A stretch of 46,652 nucleotides of DNA, taken from Desulfurococcaceae archaeon (GTDB taxonomy: Archaea > Thermoproteota > Thermoprotei_A > Sulfolobales > Desulfurococcaceae). Both the position numbers and the translations under genes were made by a program. Location of the stretch: the NCBI GenBank assembly GCA_028275705.1, contig JAPWUD010000010.1:1-46652 (forward strand), given 5' to 3'. Position 1 is the first letter of the stretch. Each line of letters starts with the position of its first letter. Below, piece after piece: positions 25,590 to 33,370 of this stretch. The notes beneath the pieces were generated by a model, which had not been told where the DNA came from, made no database searches, and worked only from the letters and a program-made list of their open reading frames with translations.

Positions 25590-27233
25590 ATGGTTGAAGT
25601 GATAAGATTGTCTAGTAGTGTGGTGCCAAGTACTCAGGAATCTGCTGGCGGGGAGTTGGGTTTCTTTACTCAATTTAATGGACAAGTTAGAGACCCTATT
25701 TACGGCTACATAGACTACACTAAGGAACTAGAAGGAGTAGTTATGGATTCATGGGTTCTCCAGAGGCTTAGGTATATTTATCAATTGCAAGCAGCACACT
25801 TTGTATATCCCGGTGCTACACACTCTAGGTTCTCCCACTCAATTGGCGTTATGTACTCTTCATTCAAGTACTCTTCGTTTATTCTCAGGTCTATTCAATA
25901 CTCTAATCTACCAAGCGATGTTTTAAATAGTGTTAGGAGTAGGCAGAGGGAGATTATAACCGCTGCTCGACTACTCGGACTACTCCACGATATAGGGCAT
26001 GGCCCATTTAGCCATGCATTTGATAAATATGTCTATAAAACACGTAGATTTCTAGGTTTTAGAGTTGGAAACCACGAGGTTGTAGGCTACTTAATATATA
26101 GGGACTACTTGAGGGATTTAATTGAGAGGGCTTTACTTGAGAATAAGGCTACTCTAGGTCTTGACCCAGAGTACTTATTAAGCCTACTAGATAGTGGTTT
26201 AAAGCCTCCGAGGGGTATGTATGCTTACACTGATCTAGTCTCAAAGGGCTTACTGTCAAGTAGCGACTTCTACAGTGGGGGAGTAGGGTTTGACAGAGTG
26301 GTGAGAATGATTGTTAGAGACTACATATATACGAGTGACATAATGGACTACTTAAAGCGAGATAGCTACTTCACTGGCGTCCCCGTTGGACAAATAAATG
26401 ACGACTGGATTGTTAGAAACTCCTTCATTATATATAGAGGCTCAGAGCCAACAATAGCTATCTCCATGAAGGCCCTTGACGAGGTGTCTAGGTTATTTGA
26501 TGCTAGGAGGATTATGTATAAGTATGTATACCTACACCCTGTTAACGTTGCATTTGTAGAGACTATTGGATCACTACTAGACTGCGTGAAGTCCACTATA
26601 GTAAACCACTTGGATAAAATGCTCATGGATAAGGGTGGCTTAAGCGAGTACATTGCTCTAACCGACCACTCTATATACGCTAAACTACAGGAGTTGTTGC
26701 TGAAGAATCCATCTGAGTATGAGTGTGAAGATAAAGCATTTGCTAGAAAAGCACTTGAGAGCTTGTTCTATCATAGGAAGCCTGTGTGGAAGTTGATTAC
26801 GAGGTTCACATACGACCTCGAGGAGGCTAAAGTATTGTTCGGAGAGATCGGCGCTGATGTATATAGTGCTATTAAGAAGCGTATTGGAGAGGAGTTAGCG
26901 TCAAGGTACTCAGCTAAGGGGATTAGTGAGGTGGATATTGAGATCATGGTTGATAAAATAGATGTTTTTCCAACCGCGGGTGGAGAGCTGTTTAATAGAA
27001 TAGAGATTGTGGATGTTAAAGATGGGAAGATAATCCCCCACGCCTCGAAGACTTTTGAGGAGTTCGCGAGGGATTATGGTCTTAAATCAGAGGCATTGAT
27101 CTCACTGTACATTAGTAGAGATAAATACAAGGCGCTAGAGGGAGGGGATATTGAGAACATAATAGCGATTGCTAAGTCAATTATTGACAACTCTATTAGG
27201 GGTAGGAGGAGGGAGGCTCCAGAGACTAGTTAG
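25590..27233 (+). CDS. HD-domain phosphohydrolase (dNTPase-like)
   Basis: About 547 residues. The N-terminal DPIYGYIDY, RLRYIYQLQAAHFVYPGATHSRFSHSIGV and GLLHDIGHGPFSHAF segments are the H...HD...D metal site of the SamHD1/YdhJ-like HD family (about residues 50-150). The rest is long and helical, with no further domain that I recognise. Members hydrolyse deoxynucleotides or other phosphate esters. ATG 25590 is preceded by GGAGA; GTG 25581 is in frame. A TATA-like ACTATTTAAAG is near 25540. The next gene follows after 15 nt, suggesting an operon. Confidence 0.82.
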   Translation: MVEVIRLSSSVVPSTQESAGGELGFFTQFNGQVRDPIYGYIDYTKELEGVVMDSWVLQRLRYIYQLQAAHFVYPGATHSRFSHSIGVMYSSFKYSSFILRSIQYSNLPSDVLNSVRSRQREIITAARLLGLLHDIGHGPFSHAFDKYVYKTRRFLGFRVGNHEVVGYLIYRDYLRDLIERALLENKATLGLDPEYLLSLLDSGLKPPRGMYAYTDLVSKGLLSSSDFYSGGVGFDRVVRMIVRDYIYTSDIMDYLKRDSYFTGVPVGQINDDWIVRNSFIIYRGSEPTIAISMKALDEVSRLFDARRIMYKYVYLHPVNVAFVETIGSLLDCVKSTIVNHLDKMLMDKGGLSEYIALTDHSIYAKLQELLLKNPSEYECEDKAFARKALESLFYHRKPVWKLITRFTYDLEEAKVLFGEIGADVYSAIKKRIGEELASRYSAKGISEVDIEIMVDKIDVFPTAGGELFNRIEIVDVKDGKIIPHASKTFEEFARDYGLKSEALISLYISRDKYKALEGGDIENIIAIAKSIIDNSIRGRRREAPETS

Positions 27234-27248
27234 TGTGAGTGATTACCA

Positions 27249-28085
27249 TTGAACGACTTCTCGGGATTAATACAAATGGTTGTTCAGTTAATTATATTCA
27301 TAGTTATGGCTATTCTTGGAGCCCGATCATATGCGAGGTCAACTCGCGGTGTTGAGGCCCTCAAGAGGGCTATTAAGGACTTCAATATAGAGCGGGGTAA
27401 AATAGAGTTTCCAGATAGACTACTATTGGAGAGGGGGTTTCTTGTAGTAAATGCACCGGTAGAGCAGCAAGTACTGAGAGTAGCTAGTGTTAAGTGGATT
27501 GGATTAAAAAACAATGTTGAGTCCCGGGAGGTTTCATATAGTGATGTATGCTCTACTCCACCAGTAGTTGTTAAAACAGGTACTTCAATTAATGCAGTAC
27601 TCCCCGGGTTGAGGGTGGTTAAGGGTAGGTATAGTGGTGTCTTGATATCCTGTATTGACACTAGAGTACCTGGAGTCTCTGCATGGGCTCATGCATTATA
27701 TGGTGAGGGCAGTGTTGATGCTGAGTTATCAATCGGCAGGGGATTGGTTAAAACTAGTATTGAGTGGCATAGAGTTACTCCACAGGGGGTTTACCCGGCT
27801 AAGCCAATAGGTGAGAGAGTGAGAGTGGATGTCTGCACGGACTTCGCGAAGAAGAGAGCTTGCTTTAAGTACATTGAGTTGGCGAAACCAGGTGTTTACA
27901 GAGTTAGTGAGAAGTACCCGGAGGCAACTGTATTGTTATTAATGCATAAGAGTGGTAGGGGTATTGATGAATTATTGAAGTATACTAGGGATCTACCGAG
28001 GGTATTTATTGCTTATAATCCCTCCTTGGAGATAGTTGTTTCAAGGGGTTTTAAGAGAGCTAGGTTTAAAGGAGTATCAATGTAG
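27249..28085 (+). CDS. Membrane-anchored protein, unknown function
   Basis: 278 residues from TTG 27249. One N-terminal helix (MVVQLIIFIVMAILGA) is followed by a soluble domain of mixed strands with four or more cysteines (DVCST, SCIDT, DVCTDF, RACFKY). These could form disulfides or bind metal. The strands near residue 40-150 resemble an OB-like or immunoglobulin-like arrangement, but I cannot name it. It starts 15 nt after the HD protein gene and is followed 20 nt later by a small exporter gene, so the three may be an operon. Function unknown. Confidence 0.6.
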   Translation: MNDFSGLIQMVVQLIIFIVMAILGARSYARSTRGVEALKRAIKDFNIERGKIEFPDRLLLERGFLVVNAPVEQQVLRVASVKWIGLKNNVESREVSYSDVCSTPPVVVKTGTSINAVLPGLRVVKGRYSGVLISCIDTRVPGVSAWAHALYGEGSVDAELSIGRGLVKTSIEWHRVTPQGVYPAKPIGERVRVDVCTDFAKKRACFKYIELAKPGVYRVSEKYPEATVLLLMHKSGRGIDELLKYTRDLPRVFIAYNPSLEIVVSRGFKRARFKGVSM

Positions 28086-28105
28086 GTGATCGAGGTGTAT
28101 TTGCA

Positions 28106-28597
28106 TTGAGGCCTGAGTACTTAGCTATATGTTTTATACTGAGTATTTCCCCTATTAGTGAAGTTAGAGGAGCTATACCATATGTATTATTAACTTTTAG
28201 CGATGGATACTCGAGAGTAGTGGGCTTGGTAGTATCCATTATTGGCAATCTAATAATACCCCTAATAGCATATCCACTACTGGATTTACTCAACTACATA
28301 ATCCAATCGAGGCATACTCCACGAGTCGTTAAGCACTTCTATAACTGGATAATTAGTCTAGGTAGGAGGAAGTCTCTGAGTCTACGTAGAGGTAGCTATA
28401 TTGCACTAGCTTTATTCGTAGGGGTACCACTACCAATGACTGGTGCTTGGACTGGCACTCTCGTAGCTTACATTCTAGGCCTCGAGAGGGAGAAGTCGAT
28501 AATGGCAATAGAGGCTGGAGTATTAATAGCGTCAATTATAGTATTAGTGGCTGCATACACTGGTATAGAGTTGTTAATGAGGTTGTTCCTCGCCTAA
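28106..28597 (+). CDS. Putative small multidrug export protein (PF06695-like)
   Basis: 163 residues with four or five helices. The N-terminal SISPISEVRGAIPYVL and the central YIALALFVGVPLPMTGAWTGTL are the two characteristic segments of this family; the proline and glycine pattern PLPMTGAWTG is conserved. Members are predicted exporters of small molecules, with little biochemical proof. GAGGTG at 28092-28097 is 8 nt before TTG 28106. It follows the unknown membrane-anchored gene after 20 nt and precedes the disrupted MATE transporter. Confidence 0.78.
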   Translation: MRPEYLAICFILSISPISEVRGAIPYVLLTFSDGYSRVVGLVVSIIGNLIIPLIAYPLLDLLNYIIQSRHTPRVVKHFYNWIISLGRRKSLSLRRGSYIALALFVGVPLPMTGAWTGTLVAYILGLEREKSIMAIEAGVLIASIIVLVAAYTGIELLMRLFLA

Positions 28598-28692
28598 TTC
28601 TTGTTAACCCATATAAATCCCCTGGATTTACTCCTAACACATTAGTGTTTAAACTAGGACTCGTTGGCAAGGGCATAAAGGTGTCTTGTGAG

Positions 28693-29477
28693 TTGAGTAC
28701 TCAGAGTGGTGTCTACAGTATTGATTCATATAGGGAGAGGATTATTAATGGACCCGTAGGGAGGACATTATTTTGGCTTGGATTGCCTTTGATGGTTGTT
28801 CAATTGGTTAATATATCCTATAACCTCGCTGATACTTATTGGCTAAGCCTATATAGTCCAATAGCGTATGCGTCTCCAAGGCAGATCTGGCCGTTCTTCA
28901 TGTTTTTAAATGCAATTTCACAAGCTCTTAGCGCTGCAAACCTTGCATTGATTAGCCAGCATGTTGGCGCTAGAAACTATGATCACGCGAAGAGAATAGT
29001 CTCATACTATGTATCAACACTACTCATATTGAATGCATTCATAGCACTAGTTTTTCTACTACTAGGACCCATTGTATTCAAGTATGTTATGGCGGTTCCA
29101 CAAGAACTCTACGACTATGTTTTAACATATGCTAGAATAATCTCCCTAGACTTACTATTGTCGGGGCTTTACGTCGGCTACTCTACAATATTTCAAGCTA
29201 TTGGAGACACTAGAACCCCTTCGAGAGCTGGAGTTGTATCTGCAGTAATGAACATTATACTAGACCCACTCTTCATTTTCGGTGTGAGGTTAGGGGATAA
29301 TTACATTATACCAGAAATGGGTGTAGCTGGAGCTGCATGGGCAACCGTGCTATCTAGGCTTGTTGGTTTTATAGCTGTATACATAGTTCTCAGGGAGAGG
29401 TATCCATTTCTAATTGCCAAGTTTACACTGAGAATTGATCGTGGGTGGCTATACAATAGCTTCAAGATAGGTGCCCC
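28693..29477 (+). pseudogene. MATE transporter, N-terminal half (part 1 of a broken gene)
   Basis: About 261 residues of a MATE-family multidrug/cation antiporter: LFWLGLPLMVVQLVNISYNLADTYW opens the first helix, QALSAANLALISQHVGA follows, and FQAIGDTRTPSRAG is a typical loop. The reading frame leaves MATE sequence at GGT GCC CC (29470-29477), inside the helix start KIGAP. The remaining half is found reversed at 29478-30323. TTG 28693 is the likely start; GTG 28681 is possible. Flipping the downstream segment and deleting the inserted element rebuilds an open frame of 473 codons including stop. As it stands it cannot make a complete transporter. Confidence 0.85.
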
Positions 29478-29667
29478 TTGTCCAATTACCCTTCAGTATC
29501 CACGGGATCATTGCTAACCCTGAGAATAGGTTGCTAAGTGACATTGCAAGCCAAACACCCATGGTACCAACACCCGTGAATACTGCGAGTAGGTATCCTA
29601 GTCCAAGTCTAACTCCCCAGAGCCTAATGAAGCCCACTATTGTTGGGTATAATGTGTGCCCAGAACC
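29478..29667 (-). pseudogene. MATE transporter, C-terminal part, inverted (part 3)
   Basis: Read on the minus strand, this codes for GSGHTLYPTIVGFIRLWGVR and LGYLLAVFTGVGTMGVWLAM, ending in IPWILKGNWT, the last helices of a MATE protein. Its upstream end abuts the inserted element at 29668, and its downstream end abuts the inversion breakpoint. After the inversion is undone it would continue as RGVIERSPR and a stop at 30350-30352. As present, it is separated from the rest of the gene and is probably not expressed. Confidence 0.82.
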
Positions 29668-29908
29668 GTTTCTCGGCAGATGGTGGTTCATGGTTTTTTA
29701 TGTTCAGTGATTTCATGGTTTTCCACCATCTGCCTCTCAACGGTCTCCCCGAGCCCGCTCACCGCAGTGGCTCCCCGCTAGTCGCCTAGGGTTCAAAGCC
29801 TCTACGGGTCTCGGGAGCCCGGGGGCATCGATAAGTACATAAACGCCTGGGGTTTTATATATACCACAGCCCTGAAAAGACTCAAACAACCCTAACTAGC
29901 CTTATTTA
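29668..29908 (-). mobile_element. Structured insertion element C, splitting the inverted MATE segment
   Basis: 241 bp between MATE codons for GRLFP and GSGHT. Removing exactly this stretch restores the frame. One end carries a hairpin with 12-bp arms GGCAGATGGTGG (29675-29686) and CCACCATCTGCC (29723-29734), whose 36-nt loop begins and ends with TTCATGGTTTT. A GC-rich folded core follows (about 29735-29830), with CTCCCCGAG pairing to CTCGGGAG, then an AT-rich tail. The plan matches copies A and B although the sequence differs. No transposase, no evident target duplication. Probably a non-autonomous IS200/IS605-type unit, by inference. Confidence 0.65.
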
Positions 29909-30323
29909 CGGAAACAGCCTCCCAATAGACATCCCAACGAAGAAGACAGCGAAGAATGCTAGTGTTGGGGCAAATAACTGGACGAATAAATCAGCCTCAC
30001 TGTACACTACTGGTAGGTCTGTGAATAAGTCGATGAAGAAGCCCCTAGTGTAGTAGACTATTATAGACCCTATAAATGAAGAAAAGCCAATGTATAGTGC
30101 AGACTTCTTAGCAACACTACGAGCCCTACTCTCCAATCCAGCGCCTATAGCCTGACCAACCATTGTTGCAACAGAGTTTGTAAAACCCCAGAGGGCTGCA
30201 TCAGCTAGATCCATTAAGACAAACCCTATTGCAGCAGCTGCAGCTACGTATGCACCAAAGTAGTTTATCAATCTATTCTGGAACATGAATGCAAGGCTAT
30301 TACTCATCATCATGAGTGACACG
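29909..30323 (-). pseudogene. MATE transporter, middle part, inverted (part 2)
   Basis: Minus-strand reading gives VSLMMMSNSLAFMFQNRLIN, AAAAAIGFVLMDLADAALWG and NSVATMVGQAIGAGLESRA, the first helices and the conserved VGQ.IGA loop of the second MATE half, then IGRLFP where the element interrupts. It would follow KIGAP of the plus-strand part directly, giving GAPVSLMM across the join. The frame also has an upstream ATG at about 30376, but the residues from there to VSL are not MATE-like and come from the far side of the breakpoint. Confidence 0.85.
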
Positions 30324-30352
30324 GGGGTGTTATTGAGAGGAGTCCACGGTAG

Positions 30353-30711
30353 TTCGGTAACCCACCATTTCATCACACATCGGACTCAAAGGTCTTCATC
30401 ACACTATCCACTAGGATAAAACACTCACATCATCCCTAATAATTTAGTAATCAAGTAGTCTTCAAGGCAGAGTCAAGCTCTTGGAGAAACACCCTGAGTC
30501 CTCTACATTTTGTATACGTGTGGTGAGACCCCGATACCACCAAAACCTATATGAAAATCCAAGATCCTCGGGACTACACATGGGCCATTACCACGGGCAA
30601 TTTTGATCAGCAGTCCCATGATCACCGAATACAATATTAAGAAACCCAGGTAAAAGATCTAGTTCAGAATCCAATACAAAGAATTGAAGGTTAATTAAGT
30701 GTTATCGGGGA
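30353..30711 (+). other. Intergenic region without a recognisable gene
   Basis: About 360 nt between the rebuilt MATE stop and the RpiB gene. I see no credible open frame. There is a short hairpin with GTGGT/ACCAC arms near 30522-30542 and scattered AT-rich tracts. It could be decayed sequence belonging to the rearranged region. Confidence 0.35.
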
Positions 30712-30720
30712 TTGTGGAAA

Positions 30721-31191
30721 ATGGTGTCGGGTATGCCCAGGGTTGTTGTGGGCTCTGATGACTTATATCCGTGTGCAAGGGAGGTTGTTGAGTACCTTAG
30801 GAGGAGGGGGTTTGAGGTATTGACTGAGGGTGCATTGAAGACTGGGAGGCCGGAGCCTTGGCCTATTGTAGCACACGAGGTTGCACTATATGTTTCACGG
30901 GGCTTAGTGGACTTCGGTGTGCTAGTATGCTACACGGGTACTGGTGTATCCATTGTTGCAAATAAGTTGCCGGGTGTTAGGGCAGCACTATGCAATGACC
31001 CTGAGACAGCTCGCGGTGCTAGACTCTGGAATGATGCAAATATACTGGCAATGAGTGGTAGACTAGTAACAGAGATACTTGCAAGAGAGATAATAGATGC
31101 ATGGCTATCAATAAAACAACCAGACCCAAGCGAGCATGAGAACATCAGGAAACTAAGGGAAATAGATGAAAAATACAGGTTGAGACTATAA
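30721..31191 (+). CDS. Ribose 5-phosphate isomerase B / LacAB family
   Basis: About 156 residues, the size of RpiB. VVVGSDDLYPCAREVV at the N-terminus corresponds to the GSDHAG region, with Asp in place of the usual His. GVLVCYTGTGVSIVANKLPGVRAAL near residue 65 contains the catalytic Cys and the GTG(I/V)S phosphate loop, and SEHENIRKL ends the core. It interconverts ribose 5-phosphate and ribulose 5-phosphate, or another sugar phosphate pair. The start is ATG 30721 or 30733; the longer frame from TTG 30712 is possible. It is followed 46 nt later by the pilin gene, which has its own TATA box. Confidence 0.85.
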   Translation: MVSGMPRVVVGSDDLYPCAREVVEYLRRRGFEVLTEGALKTGRPEPWPIVAHEVALYVSRGLVDFGVLVCYTGTGVSIVANKLPGVRAALCNDPETARGARLWNDANILAMSGRLVTEILAREIIDAWLSIKQPDPSEHENIRKLREIDEKYRLRL

Positions 31192-31193
31192 CA

Positions 31194-31203
31194 TTTATAT
31201 ACC
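31194..31203 (+). promoter_or_regulatory. TATA box of the pilin gene
   Basis: TTTATATACC follows directly after the RpiB stop and lies about 40 nt before the pilin start at 31237. The position predicts a short leader containing GGGTG at 31226-31230. Confidence 0.45.
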
Positions 31204-31236
31204 CTACACATACATAGATCTAGTTGGGTGTGAGGC

Positions 31237-31692
31237 TTGAAGACACGCATGCGTGGTATTGAGCCAATAATAGCAGTAGTGATCCTAGTAGCAGTAACAC
31301 TAGTAATAGCAATAGGAGTAATAGGCTGGATCATGGGATGGTGGGGAACAATGGGAGCAACAGAATCACTACAATTATATCCAGACAGCTACGCTATACA
31401 GAGTGATAACAATGCCGTTGTAGTACTACACATTAAGAATACTGGTTCAGCGCCTGCAGTAATATACAAATTCGAACTGTTGGGAGTGGGGACACCTACA
31501 TCAGCTATGGTTAGTACTACTTTGGCTGGGACCATTACGACTTCAGGTGCAGAAGTCACAATAAATCCAGGTGCTGAAGGCTATATTAACTTCATAATTA
31601 GCGGAACAGTAACCGCTGGTACAAACTATCAGATCAAAGTATATACAAGAGCTGGTAATGTATACACGTGGACTGTACAAGCGAAGGCATAA
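31237..31692 (+). CDS. Archaeal type IV pilin-like protein
   Basis: 151 residues. The N-terminus MRGIEPIIAVVILVAVTLVIAIG is the class III signal and hydrophobic helix of archaeal pilins: a short basic leader, glycine at the cleavage site, then the assembly helix. Prepilin peptidase (17383-18189) would cut after the glycine. The C-terminal domain is beta-rich, with VLHIKNTGSAPAVIYKFEL and the terminal KVYTRAGNVYTWTVQAKA. A truncated relative lies at 34823-35062. The protein has few lysines and many Thr/Ser/Asn, compatible with glycosylation. TTG 31237 or ATG 31249 may be the start. Confidence 0.82.
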   Translation: MKTRMRGIEPIIAVVILVAVTLVIAIGVIGWIMGWWGTMGATESLQLYPDSYAIQSDNNAVVVLHIKNTGSAPAVIYKFELLGVGTPTSAMVSTTLAGTITTSGAEVTINPGAEGYINFIISGTVTAGTNYQIKVYTRAGNVYTWTVQAKA

Positions 31693-31743
31693 GCTCAACA
31701 AGGCTAGAGCACAAGCTAAGGCTAAATCTAAAAAGTGTAAAAG

Positions 31744-32916
31744 TTGAAAAGCTATTATATCTTTTTCATCTTCCTTTCTTTCACTACCCTCCTACTAGCT
31801 GAGCAATTTACTGGTTTTTCCAATCTACCACGTTACTTAGATGAAGAAATATATGTTAAGTGTGGACTTTCATACGTTGTCAATTCTACTCCCCCAATGA
31901 ATTGTAACTTCGAGCATCCTCCACTCGCCAAGTATTTCATTGGTTTTTTCAGTCTCCTAAGGATATCAGGGATAGTCTATTCCGTCCTGGCTATAGCATC
32001 CGGGGTTTTACTGTATTTGATGATTAAAGATTATACCTCTGGTGATTGGTGTGCAGAGCTGTCTATTCTAGTGTTTTTCTTGTTTGACACTACTATATTC
32101 AATACTTGTAGGTTTCTCCTCCTGGATCCTCTAGCCGTCTTTTTTGCCTTATTATCTATTTACCTTTTTCAGCGCAGTTATAGATGGGCTTCTGCTGTGA
32201 TTAGTGGGCTGGCCATTGCCTCGAAATTTAGCGTTGCACCTATAGTTGCAGGGTTGTGGCTTTTATTACTCTTCAAGGATAAGAGGGTTAAGGAATCGCT
32301 TACCTACTTAGCTTTGGCTTTCACTACTTACTTCTCTACTTTTATTATGGATTTGAGGCTTGGCTGGGATGGTGTAATTAGACACCATGTTGAGATGTTT
32401 GAGTATATGTATTGGAGGCATGGTTTTTCACCTGCTATTACCGTTTTGGGCTTTATTAAGCTTGTTGTTCGTGTTGAGGCATGGAGGTATCTAGGAGACT
32501 ACACGTTTATTGTTTCTACGATTGGCTCCACGGTGGAATTAGTAAATACCACTTTTACCCCTGTGGGGAAGTGGTATTTGATTATATATGTAGGTGGTGG
32601 CTCTCCACTGTGGTATTTATTGCTACCTAGTTTACTCTATGCAACTTATCTCGTCTTGACGCGCAAGGCTACCACTGGACTGAGGATTATTGTACTTCTA
32701 TCTTGGTTATCCCTGTTTAACGTTGCTGCAGGCCCCTTGGACTGGTACTATGTTAACACATTGCCATTTCTATACGCAACACTTGTTTTACTAATCAAGC
32801 ATGTTGCAGCCTCACGGTATAAGTGGGTGTTGCTTGGATTAACTATTATTCAACTAGCTTCATTCATGCTGACTATTACTGGCCTAATACCGTTTAGGAT
32901 AGTGCTATATATTTAA
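31744..32916 (+). CDS. GT-C mannosyltransferase-like membrane protein (PMT/GT39-like)
   Basis: 390 residues with about nine membrane helices. Early motifs LPRYLDEEIYVK and NFEHPPLAKYFIG match the first extracellular loop of protein O-mannosyltransferases (acidic pair, then EHPPL). LLLDPLAVFFALLS follows. It should transfer a sugar from a lipid donor outside the membrane. It starts 51 nt after the pilin gene, so it could glycosylate the pilin; this is inference. Codon choice (CTT, TCT, CGC, GCC) differs from the TTA/CTA-rich genes around it, hinting at acquisition from elsewhere. TTG 31744 lacks a clear ribosome-binding site. Confidence 0.7.
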   Translation: MKSYYIFFIFLSFTTLLLAEQFTGFSNLPRYLDEEIYVKCGLSYVVNSTPPMNCNFEHPPLAKYFIGFFSLLRISGIVYSVLAIASGVLLYLMIKDYTSGDWCAELSILVFFLFDTTIFNTCRFLLLDPLAVFFALLSIYLFQRSYRWASAVISGLAIASKFSVAPIVAGLWLLLLFKDKRVKESLTYLALAFTTYFSTFIMDLRLGWDGVIRHHVEMFEYMYWRHGFSPAITVLGFIKLVVRVEAWRYLGDYTFIVSTIGSTVELVNTTFTPVGKWYLIIYVGGGSPLWYLLLPSLLYATYLVLTRKATTGLRIIVLLSWLSLFNVAAGPLDWYYVNTLPFLYATLVLLIKHVAASRYKWVLLGLTIIQLASFMLTITGLIPFRIVLYI

Positions 32917-33049
32917 GGGAAAGGAACTAGCTGAACTATACTCAATATAATGCCCTAAGTCACAATAAACCAGGAGAATAAATCCAGAAACCAGTAGGGC
33001 TTAAACCATTATTCTCCTTTACGTAGACGCTAATCATGTTGATGTATAA

Positions 33050-33325
33050 CAGAAAATTCTAGAGGAAATAGAGATCACGAGAGAGAATGAGGAAAAGATT
33101 AAGGAGCTTGCCAAGGACCCGTGGATAAGGGAGAAGATAAAAGCTCTAAAGAACTTCATGGATCAACTGCTTGATAAAGTCGGGAAGATTGAGAAGAACG
33201 AGCTTGTTAAGAAGGCGATCGAGAGGGGTCTCGACGGGGAGCTAGTGCTTGTGGGGCTTCAGAAGTTGATTCAAACAGGCGAATGCTTCGTGCCAGAGCC
33301 CGACAGGATATCAATAGTCAAGTAA
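33050..33325 (+). pseudogene. MCM helicase remnant: 5'-truncated and with the ATPase core deleted
   Basis: The frame from 33050 to TAA 33323-33325 codes for EITRENEEKIKELAKDPWIREKI, the segment that in MCM precedes the AAA+ domain, and then jumps to KALKNFMDQLLDKVGKI and KKAIERGLDGELVLVGL, LIQTGECFVPEPDRISIV, which resembles the C-terminal winged helix. Walker motifs are missing. A stop lies immediately upstream and no start codon precedes the first part. About 300 residues appear to have been lost at the junction near 33125. It could descend from a second chromosomal mcm or from an integrated plasmid or virus. Confidence 0.65.
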
Positions 33326-33370
33326 AAACTATGCTGGGATTTTAATCAAAGACGTTTTAAGCAATATTCA

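Noticed and set aside
29735-29830. tRNA gene within the GC-rich core of element C
   Set aside because: GGTTCAAA resembles a T-loop and the outer stem pairs, but the 5-bp T-stem, anticodon arm and D-loop cannot be drawn.
30324-30376. Upstream extension (KWWVTELPWTPL) of the minus-strand MATE part as a separate gene start
   Set aside because: These residues come from beyond the breakpoint and disappear when the inversion is undone.
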